Shown piece after piece: positions 57,418 to 64,000 of a DNA stretch of 64,000 bases (positions within the stretch are counted from its first letter, which is position 1; the number at the start of each line of letters is the position of its first letter). The notes beneath the pieces were generated by a model that made no database searches, was not told where the DNA came from, and saw only the letters and a list, made by a program, of their open reading frames with translations. This stretch comes from Thermodesulfobacterium geofontis OPF15 (lineage in GTDB: Bacteria; Desulfobacterota; Thermodesulfobacteria; Thermodesulfobacteriales; Thermodesulfobacteriaceae). The stretch covers positions 620,001 through 684,000 of the forward strand of contig NC_015682.1 in the NCBI RefSeq assembly GCF_000215975.1, read 5' to 3'. A program made the translations under genes and the position numbers.

Positions 57418-57816
57418 ATGAAAATAGGTAAAGATCTGCAAGGAGAAATTAATATTATTCCCCTTGTAGATATAGTTCTTGTTATTCTTATTATTTTTAT
57501 GATTACTGCTCCTCTTTTAACTTCAGGTATTGAGGTGGAACTTCCCAAAACCAAAGATACACCAATTACTCAAAAAGAGGAACAGCCTTTAAAAATCACT
57601 ATTACTAAGGAAGGGAAAATAAAACTCTACGGAGAAGAAATAACCTTAAATAGTTTAGTCCTTTGGATTGCTGAAGCAAAAAGGAATAACTTGATAAAAG
57701 AGATTCAAATTGAAGCAGATAAAAATTGTCCCTATGGAATTGTAGCTAAGGTTCTTTCTGAACTTAAAAAAGCTGGTATTGAAGAATTGGGGTTACTAAC
57801 CCAACCTGAAAGTTAA
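57418..57816 (+). CDS. ExbD/TolR-family proton-channel component
   Basis: A 132-residue protein with one N-terminal membrane helix containing the catalytic Asp of INIIPLVDIVLVILIIFM and a C-terminal periplasmic domain (IQIEADKNCPYG...). ExbD/TolR proteins work with a MotA/TolQ/ExbB partner and with TonB/TolA to transduce proton-motive force. The following gene is TonB/TolA-like; no ExbB/TolQ gene is adjacent in the window. Confidence 0.92.
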   Translation: MKIGKDLQGEINIIPLVDIVLVILIIFMITAPLLTSGIEVELPKTKDTPITQKEEQPLKITITKEGKIKLYGEEITLNSLVLWIAEAKRNNLIKEIQIEADKNCPYGIVAKVLSELKKAGIEELGLLTQPES

Positions 57817-57820
57817 ATTT

Positions 57821-58567
57821 ATGTTTACTAAATATGATGTCTTTTCTTACTTTTTATCCATTCTGATTAATATTTTCTTTTTGTTATTATTTTTTTCAGC
57901 TCTTAATCTTAAAATGTCTAAGGAAGAAAAAATAAAAATAAAAGTTTTCTCATCTGTGGAAAGTCTTGGAGAATTTGAAAGTTTTCCAAAAAAAGAGGAA
58001 ATGCAAAAAGAAAAAATTGCAACTCCAATTGCAACTCCTTATAAAGCAATTCCTCATAAGGAAATCTCTAAGGAAAATAAAATTTTTGAAGAAAAGATTT
58101 TAAAGGAAAGATTAGCAAGTATTAAAGGTAGGATATCTAAGAGAAATTCTGAATCAGATTATAATCTTTCTGAAAAGGAAATTAAAGAACTTGAAGAAAA
58201 AATGATAGCCTTTCAAAAAAGGGGAACTTTTCAAAATACCCCTCCTGGTACTTCCTCGGTTGGCACTCCTTCTGGTAGCAAAACTTTAGGGCTTGAATAT
58301 CTTCTTTTAGTAAAAAGGAAATTACAAAATAACTTTGAAGTGCCCATTTATTTAAGAGGTCAAAGGGATTTAAGTGCGATAGTAGAAATGGAAATATCTT
58401 CAGAAGGGAAAATACTGCATTACCAATTTATAAAAAAATCTGAAAATCCAGATTTTAATAAAGCAATAGAAAGGTGTTTAAAAATTTCATCTCCTTTACC
58501 TGTAAACGAAAATGTTAAAATAATAGTTGAATTTAAAGGAGAAGGTATAGGAAAAATAAAAAAATAG
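57821..58567 (+). CDS. TonB/TolA-like periplasm-spanning protein
   Basis: A 248-residue protein with one membrane helix (about 9-30), a charged, helical Lys/Glu-rich linker (30-165) and a C-terminal globular domain (SAIVEMEISSEGKILHYQFI and FNKAIERCLKI) of TonB/TolA C-terminal type. It would bridge to the outer membrane, coupled to the upstream ExbD/TolR protein. Placement and linker favour TolA over TonB, but sequence alone does not decide. Confidence 0.82.
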   Translation: MFTKYDVFSYFLSILINIFFLLLFFSALNLKMSKEEKIKIKVFSSVESLGEFESFPKKEEMQKEKIATPIATPYKAIPHKEISKENKIFEEKILKERLASIKGRISKRNSESDYNLSEKEIKELEEKMIAFQKRGTFQNTPPGTSSVGTPSGSKTLGLEYLLLVKRKLQNNFEVPIYLRGQRDLSAIVEMEISSEGKILHYQFIKKSENPDFNKAIERCLKISSPLPVNENVKIIVEFKGEGIGKIKK

Positions 58568-58577
58568 GAGTTTAAAA

Positions 58578-59777
58578 ATGATTAAATTAGCAGAAAGAGT
58601 AAAAAATCTTAAACCTTCTGCTACACTTGCAGTTGATGCTAAGGCAAAAGCACTTAAAGAAGCAGGAATTGAAGTAATTAATCTTTCTGCAGGAGAGCCA
58701 GATTTTGATACTCCTGAGTATATAAAATCTGCTGCTAAAAAAGCTCTTGATGATGGGATGACTAAATATGTAGCAACTCCTGGACTTTTAAGTTTAAGAA
58801 AGGCTATTTGTGAGAGACTTAAAATAGATTATGGATTTAACTATACTCCTGAAGAAGTTCTTGTAACTACAGGGGCAAAACAAGCCATATTTAATTTTTT
58901 ATTAGCAGTAGTGAATAAAGGAGATGAAGTTTTAATTCTTTCTCCTTATTGGGTTTCCTATCCTGCTATGGTGGAAATTGCTGAAGGGATTCCTAAAATA
59001 ATATCTTCCTCAATAGAAAAAAATTTTGAACCAGATATTTCAGAAATAGAAAAAAATATCACTTCAAAAACTGTAGGGATTATAATAAATAGTCCTTCTA
59101 ATCCAACTGGGCTAATTTATTCAGAAGAATTTTTGAGAGGAATTGCAGAACTTGCTAAAAAATATGATCTTTGGATTTTAAGTGATGACATTTATGATAA
59201 ATTGAGATTTGATTTTAAACCTCCCCAAAATATCCTTTCTATTGCTCCTGAGCTAAGAGACAGAGTTTTTATGGTAAATGGAGTATCTAAAACTTATGCT
59301 ATGACTGGTTGGAGGATAGGTTGGTTAATAGGTCCTAAAGAGATAATTAAAGTTTGTTCAAATATTCAAGGGCAAAGCACTTCCCATGCTACAAGTTTTG
59401 CTCAAAAAGCAGCAGAAATTGCTCTCACTTCTCCTCAAGATGAAGTAGAAAGAATGTGCAAAATTTTTGCTCAAAGAGCTCAACTTTTATCTCAAATTTT
59501 AAGAGAAATACCTGGAATTGAATTTATACCTCCTCAAGGGGCTTTTTATTTATTTGCCAAGGTATCAGCTTATTATAACAAAAAAACTCCAGAAGGTAAA
59601 GAAATAAAAGATTCTATCAGTTTTTCAGAGTATCTACTTGATTCAGCTAAGGTTGCAGTAGTTCCTGGTTCTGCCTTTGGAGATGATGAATTTGTCAGAA
59701 TCTCTTTTGCAAATTCAGAAGAAAATCTCAAAAAAGCAATTTCTGAAATTAAAAAAGCTTTAGAAAAACTTAATTAA
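58578..59777 (+). CDS. Aspartate aminotransferase (class I/II)
   Basis: PLP-dependent aminotransferase, 399 residues, of the thermostable aspartate/prephenate aminotransferase group. It opens KLAERVKNLKPSATLAVDAKAK, and has LSAGEPDFDTPEYI, SPSNPTG, the PLP-Lys in NGVSKTYAMTGWRIGW and VRISFANS near the C-terminus. It could also act on prephenate or aromatic 2-oxoacids. Ten bases separate it from the TonB/TolA gene. Confidence 0.93.
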   Translation: MIKLAERVKNLKPSATLAVDAKAKALKEAGIEVINLSAGEPDFDTPEYIKSAAKKALDDGMTKYVATPGLLSLRKAICERLKIDYGFNYTPEEVLVTTGAKQAIFNFLLAVVNKGDEVLILSPYWVSYPAMVEIAEGIPKIISSSIEKNFEPDISEIEKNITSKTVGIIINSPSNPTGLIYSEEFLRGIAELAKKYDLWILSDDIYDKLRFDFKPPQNILSIAPELRDRVFMVNGVSKTYAMTGWRIGWLIGPKEIIKVCSNIQGQSTSHATSFAQKAAEIALTSPQDEVERMCKIFAQRAQLLSQILREIPGIEFIPPQGAFYLFAKVSAYYNKKTPEGKEIKDSISFSEYLLDSAKVAVVPGSAFGDDEFVRISFANSEENLKKAISEIKKALEKLN

Positions 59778-59781
59778 ATTT

Positions 59782-60201
59782 TTAATTTGGGCAAACCAAT
59801 CTTTTTTCTTCCTTAACAAGCTTTCCATATTCGTAATATTGAACTGTAACCCATTCGCAATTTCCTTGAGATTTTACAGGTTTAGCATAAACTTTTTGAA
59901 TTCTATCTTCACTTTCGTAAGTAACTGGTTTTTTTGTGGTAGCTGCTTCTTTGGCTGCTTTATCCATAATATAGCCAGCTGTTCCGCCGATTAAGGTTCC
60001 TACAGCAGCTCCTACTACTACTCCTCTCCAGCGATTATTTTTATCTATAAGAGCACCAAGAGCAGCTCCAGCAACTGCACCAATTGCTGCTCCTTCTTTA
60101 GTCTTTTCTCCTGTTTCAGGCATACAACCTGTGAATATAGTAAAAGAAAAAATAACTATTACTAAAAGCCCAATTAATCTTTTCCAGAGTAACTTTCCCA
60201 T
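59782..60201 (-). CDS. Glycine-zipper lipoprotein
   Basis: A 139-residue predicted lipoprotein: basic start MGKLLWKR, hydrophobic core and lipobox FTGC (Cys26). The mature part has a glycine zipper (AAIGAVAGAALGALI and VVVGAAVGTLIGGTAGYIM), like SlyB/YmgG-type outer-membrane lipoproteins. The C-terminal segment (NCEWVTVQYYEYGKLVKEE) is specific to it. Possibly an envelope-stability factor; the function is not known. Confidence 0.85.
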   Translation of the reverse strand: MGKLLWKRLIGLLVIVIFSFTIFTGCMPETGEKTKEGAAIGAVAGAALGALIDKNNRWRGVVVGAAVGTLIGGTAGYIMDKAAKEAATTKKPVTYESEDRIQKVYAKPVKSQGNCEWVTVQYYEYGKLVKEEKRLVCPN

Positions 60202-60312
60202 CTTTATCCCTCCTTTAATTCTTTATAATTTATTATCCCTCTTTTTCTTCCAAAATCAAGTATTAATTTAGTTAAAGCAAGGCTTTAAAATTAATTAACT
60301 TAGATTAAATTA

Positions 60313-60933
60313 GTGAGGATGGGATTTATTCTTCAAATTCTTAGTCAAATACTTTTCTTTTTTGAGAAAAGTGGCTATTTAGGGGTGTTTTTTTTAATGG
60401 CTTTGGAATCAACCTTGGTTCCCATTCCAAGTGAGATAATAATTCCCCCTGCAGCATATTTAGCCTACAAAGGCAGTTTATCACTTACAGGGGTTATTTT
60501 ATCTGGGGTTTTAGGTAGTTTAGCAGGTTCTCTATTTAACTATTTTATCGCTTTAAAAATAGGTCGCCCTGTAATTGTTTATTTTATAAAAAAATATGGA
60601 AAATTTTTCTTGATTACAGAAAAAGCTTTTTATAAGGTAGAAAATTTTTGGGACAATCACGGGCACATAAGCACTTTTGTAGGAAGGCTTTTACCCGGGT
60701 TTAGGCATGTAATTTCTATTCCTGCTGGTTTTGCTAAAATGAATTTATATCTTTTTTCCTTTTTTACTACCCTTGGAGCAGGAATTTGGTGTTGCTTTTT
60801 AGCCTTTTGTGGCTACTTTTTTGGCAAAAATGAAATGCTATTAAAAGAATATCTACATAAGGGCTCTTTTGGATTGATAATTTTCTGTGTTATTCTAATA
60901 GCCTTTTATATAAAATTTAAACTTAAAAAATGA
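60313..60933 (+). CDS. DedA-family membrane protein
   Basis: A 206-residue membrane protein of the DedA/SNARE-associated family, linked to undecaprenyl-phosphate or phospholipid flipping and to proton-motive-force maintenance. It has SGYLGVFFLMALESTLVPIPSE, the central re-entrant-type region, then TFVGRLLPGFRHVISIPAG. The reading could start at GTG 60313 or ATG 60319; neither has a strong ribosome site. Confidence 0.9.
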   Translation: MRMGFILQILSQILFFFEKSGYLGVFFLMALESTLVPIPSEIIIPPAAYLAYKGSLSLTGVILSGVLGSLAGSLFNYFIALKIGRPVIVYFIKKYGKFFLITEKAFYKVENFWDNHGHISTFVGRLLPGFRHVISIPAGFAKMNLYLFSFFTTLGAGIWCCFLAFCGYFFGKNEMLLKEYLHKGSFGLIIFCVILIAFYIKFKLKK

Positions 60934-60934
60934 A

Positions 60935-61597
60935 CTATTTTTCTTGATAAACATTAACTATTTTTGAATCTCGAGGGGGAACAAAGGCAAACAGGCTGTT
61001 TTCTAAATTAAGATTATATTCCAAATTTTTAAATACTATTTTTATTTTCTCCCCTACAGTATTTATAAAATAGAATTCTTTTACCTCTCCTGTATCAAGA
61101 TTTACAGTTAGGACTATCTTTTCTATATGAGGGTCTTTTTTAAGGGGAAGAAAAGAGATTCTCCAGGTATTTTTGCTTAAAATTTCATAACTTTCAAGCT
61201 TCAAATCTTTTTTAATACTTCCTCTTCCATTCATAAATCCAAGTGCAAGCTGAGAGGAGATCATCTTTCCTGACGGATAAATTAAAACCTCTTTTTCCTT
61301 TGGATAATAAACAAAAACTTTGACCCCATCTGAGATAATTAAAAACCTTTCAGGTTTTTCGTATTCCCAGCGAAATTTTCCTGGCTTTTTAATTAATAAT
61401 TTACCAGTTCTTATTTCTTTGCTTCCATCTAAGAAAATGGTTTCTTGTATAAAATTTGTTTTTAAGGTCTTTATATTTTCGTAAAAAAACTGAATTTTTT
61501 CTAAAACCTCATTTACGTCTTGAGCTTTTAAAGAATTAAAATTGCTTACGAGGGCCAATAACAGGACGAGGACGAACACCATCACTCGGACCAACAA
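60935..61597 (-). CDS. lolA: Outer-membrane lipoprotein carrier protein
   Basis: Periplasmic chaperone that carries lipoproteins from the inner to the outer membrane. The 220-residue protein has an N-terminal signal peptide (hydrophobic VFVLVLLLALV) and the LolA fold with LKTNFIQETI and FRWEYEKPERFLIISDG. It begins inside the end of ftsK (62-base overlap, other frame). The TTG start sits behind GGAGGAGGAGGG, which is also coding for ftsK. Alternative start ATG at 61582 is possible. Confidence 0.88.
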   Translation of the reverse strand: MLVRVMVFVLVLLLALVSNFNSLKAQDVNEVLEKIQFFYENIKTLKTNFIQETIFLDGSKEIRTGKLLIKKPGKFRWEYEKPERFLIISDGVKVFVYYPKEKEVLIYPSGKMISSQLALGFMNGRGSIKKDLKLESYEILSKNTWRISFLPLKKDPHIEKIVLTVNLDTGEVKEFYFINTVGEKIKIVFKNLEYNLNLENSLFAFVPPRDSKIVNVYQEK

Positions 61598-63548
61598 TTC
61601 CCTCCTCCTCCATTTTTTCTACTAATCTTGCAGCTCTATTATAACCTATTTTTAATTTTCTTTGAAGCATAGAGACAGAAATTTTACCATATTTATAAGC
61701 AATTCTTAAAGCCTCTTCATAAAGTTCATCTTCAAAACTTTCACTTTTTTCTAAAATTTTATCCTCTTCTTCATAACTTTTAAAATCTGCCAAATATTCT
61801 GGTTCACCAAAGGCTTTCAAATATTCTACAATATTTTTTATTTCTTTTTCTGAAATAAAGGGTGCGTGGATTCTTTCTAAATGGGAAGAACCTGGTGGCA
61901 TAAAGAGCATATCTCCTGCTCCAAGAAGTCTTTCAGCACCATGTGTATCAAGTATAGTTCTTGAATCAACTTTAGAAGTAACTTGAAAGGAAATACGTGC
62001 TGGGAAATTAACTTTTATAGTTCCAGTAATTACATCAACTGATGGTCTTTGAGTAGCCACTAAAAGGTGTATTCCTGCTGCTCTTGCCATTTGAGCAAGC
62101 CTTGTAAGAAGTGTTTCTACCTCTTTTAAAGAAATAAGCATAAGATCTGCTAATTCATCAATAATTAACACAATATAGGGCAATTTTTCTTCAAAATTTT
62201 CATTATAAGACTCAAGATTTCTTGCCCCCACTTCTTCAAAAATAGCATATCTTCTTTCCATCTCATTAACCAACCATCTTAAAGCTTTAGTTGCGGTTTT
62301 AGGATCCAAAACTACAGGATGAAGTAAATAGGGAATTCCCTCATATACTGAAAGTTCAATTCTTTTTGGATCTATCATTAGAAATTTAACTTCCTGAGGG
62401 GTGCTTTTATAAATAAGACTTAAAATTACGCTATGAAGAAAGATGCTTTTCCCTGAGCCAGTGCTTCCTGCTATCAAAAGATGAGGAAGCCTTCTTAAAT
62501 CAGTTATAACAGGGTTTCCTGAAATATCCTTCCCAAGGGCAATAGTTAAGGGGGAGTCAGAATTTTTAAAAGCTTGGCTTTGAAGAATTTCTTTTAGATA
62601 AACCAGCTCTCTTTTAGGATTTGAAATCTCAATTCCCACTACATCTTTTCCAGGGATAGGTGCTATAATTCTTACGCTCTTTGCTGAAAGTCCTAAAGCA
62701 AGATCATCTGCTAAACTGAGAATTCTACTCAGTTTTATTCCAGGAGCAGGTTTAAATTCAAAAACTGTAATTACTGGGCCAGGATTAATTCCCACAATTT
62801 CGCCTTCAACCCCAAATTCTTTTAACTTTGATACTAAAATAAGTGCCCTTTCTTTAAGTTCTTCAGGTCTTACATGATGAGAAAATTTAGGAATATCATT
62901 TAAAAGCTCTAAGGGAGGAGGGATGATTTTTTTTGTTTCCCTTGCTTTTAAAACCTTTTCAGGTTCTAAAGATTTAGTAGGTTCTAAGGGCTGACTAACT
63001 TTTTCTATTTCTGAGTCTTTTTTAAATTTTGAAATTTTTTTCATTTTATCAGATAAATTTTTGGGAATCCCGAAGCCAAGAAATAAGATTAAGATAAGAA
63101 AGAATCCAAGTAATAAAAAGAATCCAGGTAAACCTAAATAATAAATTATTAAAGAGGAAAACTCGCCTATTAAGCCTCCATTAAGAGGATATTTTCCTAA
63201 AAGATAGGTAGTTTTTAAACCGGTATTTTGAAATAAAAAAGAGGAAATTAAAGAAAGTAAGACAAGAGTAAGTAAAAAAATGCTAACTATTCTTTTTAAA
63301 GAAATTTCTATAAAATATGCTAAAAGGCTAAATAAAAGAAATGGGGGGATAAGGAGAGCGAAAAAGCCAAATAAAAAAAAGGCTAATGATGCTAAGTAGG
63401 CACCTAAGAGACCTCCCAGATTTTTAACTTCTTCAGCTCCAGAAACACCTATTCCAGGATCATAGGGATTATAAGAATAAATTGAGATGGTAACAAATAG
63501 GATTCCCAAAAATAAGCTTATATAAATTAGTCCCTTTTTAAAAAACAT
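61536..63548 (-). CDS. ftsK: DNA translocase FtsK
   Basis: A 670-residue FtsK/SpoIIIE DNA pump that segregates chromosome termini at division. It has four or five N-terminal membrane helices, a short linker, the alpha/beta motor with Walker A IAGSTGSGKS and Walker B IVLIIDELADLM, and the C-terminal winged-helix gamma domain (ISVSMLQRKLKIGYNRAARL). The linker is shorter than in E. coli FtsK. It overlaps lolA, a pairing common in bacteria (ftsK-lolA). Confidence 0.96.
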   Translation of the reverse strand: MFFKKGLIYISLFLGILFVTISIYSYNPYDPGIGVSGAEEVKNLGGLLGAYLASLAFFLFGFFALLIPPFLLFSLLAYFIEISLKRIVSIFLLTLVLLSLISSFLFQNTGLKTTYLLGKYPLNGGLIGEFSSLIIYYLGLPGFFLLLGFFLILILFLGFGIPKNLSDKMKKISKFKKDSEIEKVSQPLEPTKSLEPEKVLKARETKKIIPPPLELLNDIPKFSHHVRPEELKERALILVSKLKEFGVEGEIVGINPGPVITVFEFKPAPGIKLSRILSLADDLALGLSAKSVRIIAPIPGKDVVGIEISNPKRELVYLKEILQSQAFKNSDSPLTIALGKDISGNPVITDLRRLPHLLIAGSTGSGKSIFLHSVILSLIYKSTPQEVKFLMIDPKRIELSVYEGIPYLLHPVVLDPKTATKALRWLVNEMERRYAIFEEVGARNLESYNENFEEKLPYIVLIIDELADLMLISLKEVETLLTRLAQMARAAGIHLLVATQRPSVDVITGTIKVNFPARISFQVTSKVDSRTILDTHGAERLLGAGDMLFMPPGSSHLERIHAPFISEKEIKNIVEYLKAFGEPEYLADFKSYEEEDKILEKSESFEDELYEEALRIAYKYGKISVSMLQRKLKIGYNRAARLVEKMEEEGIVGPSDGVRPRPVIGPRKQF

Positions 63549-63620
63549 ACTTTAGCAATTAATTTTAGTATAAATTAGCCTAAATATCAACTAATCTGCA
63601 AAGCAACCTTAAATTGTTAT

Positions 63621-63690
63621 TTTTTAAAAATTTTCTTAAAATTTTAAAAAATTTAAAAAAAAATTTAAAAAAAAATTTAAAAAATTTAAA
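63621..63690. repeat. Low-complexity A/T tract with phased AAATTT units
   Basis: Seventy bases containing one C and no G. TTT triplets occur at 63652, 63664, 63676 and 63685, spaced 12, 12 and 9 bases apart and embedded in A-runs, close to helical periodicity. Such DNA is probably curved. It lies about 40 bases upstream of a promoter. Confidence 0.6.
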
Positions 63691-63732
63691 CGTATTTAGC
63701 ATTTAAATTCCAAAAATAGCTAAAAATTTTTA

Positions 63733-63760
63733 TTGACAATTTTTATGATTTTATAATAAT
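63733..63760 (+). promoter_or_regulatory. Promoter of the partial gene at the window end
   Basis: Consensus TTGACA (63733-63738) with AATAAT at 63755-63760, 16-base spacing. Confidence 0.6.
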
Positions 63761-63790
63761 GATACTATATTTAGATTAAGGGAGAAAAAC

Positions 63791-64000
63791 TTGACAGAAT
63801 TTTCAAAGATTAGCTCAATTCTTAAGAATTCGCTTTTTTTGTCAAAGTCGTTATTTAAGACCTTTGGTTTAGTTTTAATTTTAGTAATTAGTTTAGTAAT
63901 TAATGCTTATTCACAGGAGGGGGGTAAGGGAGCTGGAGGTAGTGTTCAAGGAAGAAAAACAATCCTTGATTTTAAGCAAGAGCTAAAGCTAACAGAAGAT
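63791..64000 (+). CDS. Exported protein, partial (cut by window end)
   Basis: An open frame begins with TTG at 63791, six bases after AAGGGAG (63778-63784), and stays open to the window edge (70 codons read by hand). The N-terminus TEFSKISSILKN is followed by a hydrophobic segment GLVLILVISLVINAYS and a likely signal-peptidase site before QEGGKG. The mature start is Gly-rich, then QGRKTILDFKQELKLTED, which resembles LTxxQ-type periplasmic proteins (Spy/CpxP/ZraP), but only the start is visible. Confidence 0.6.
   Translation, partial: MTEFSKISSILKNSLFLSKSLFKTFGLVLILVISLVINAYSQEGGKGAGGSVQGRKTILDFKQELKLTED

Overview
The window reads as chromosome of a thermophilic, anaerobic, very AT-rich bacterium, most likely of the Thermodesulfobacteria (Thermodesulfobacterium/Caldimicrobium type). 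That placement is inference. It rests on Lys/Glu/Ile-rich proteins, tight gene packing, ferredoxin-dependent 2-oxoacid oxidoreductases, a lactate permease, a DVU0298-type protein known from sulfate reducers, and an archaeal-type bifunctional fructose-1,6-bisphosphate aldolase/phosphatase. I see no phage, insertion sequence, CRISPR array or rRNA. There is one tRNA (Leu-UAA).

Layout. 0-3 kb: adenosylhomocysteinase, riboflavin synthase and a serine hydrolase in one operon. 3-5.8 kb: proC, then a phosphate module (CBS protein, DUF47, PiT) on the minus strand. 5.9-8.1 kb: an inositol-monophosphatase/Nudix fusion and a GGDEF protein. 8-11.4 kb: lipoprotein, hisA and an RNB-type ribonuclease (minus). 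11.5-20.6 kb: acetate/acyl metabolism with an ADP-forming acyl-CoA synthetase, a DRTGG protein, an amidohydrolase, AMP-forming acetyl-CoA synthetase, iron alcohol dehydrogenase and a 2-hydroxyacid dehydrogenase. 20.6-23.3 kb: a RibD-C reductase, a CDP-alcohol phosphotransferase, a TetR regulator and the tRNA. 23.4-29.1 kb: an aryl-acid module (iorA convergent with iorB-paaK-ACT-paaK-ACT). 29.2-39.9 kb: lactate permease, a TPR/HEAT cluster, mltG, rsmA, a large radical SAM protein and an MFS transporter fused to CBS domains. 40-45.6 kb: DUF1015, sugar enzymes, hemL and ilvC. 45.8-49 kb: histidine kinase, NtrC-type regulator and a small exported protein. 49-55.5 kb: PAP2 phosphatase, dtd and a fabD-korDABC operon headed by a GcvH-like protein, then a stand-alone FlhB tail. 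55.5-64 kb: FBP aldolase/phosphatase, ExbD/TonB-like pair, aminotransferase, DedA, ftsK, lolA and the start of an exported protein cut by the window edge.

The genes suggest a carbon economy built on lactate, acetate and aryl acids. Two routes activate acetate, 2-oxoacid:ferredoxin oxidoreductases connect acyl-CoAs with 2-oxoacids, and the FBP aldolase/phosphatase serves gluconeogenesis.

The strongest unexplained signals are regulatory. (1) A pair of TGTGA-N6-TCTCT-like sites about ten helical turns apart lies upstream of acs, and another such pair upstream of the MFS-CBS transporter. (2) A sigma-54-like promoter with an upstream 16-bp palindrome lies between the NtrC-type regulator and a small exported protein. 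(3) An inverted repeat brackets the -10 box of the iorB-paaK operon. Other oddities are an oxidoreductase ferredoxin subunit (korD) with no ATG/GTG/TTG start, an IorA lacking its ferredoxin tail, and a GcvH-like protein without the lipoylated lysine.
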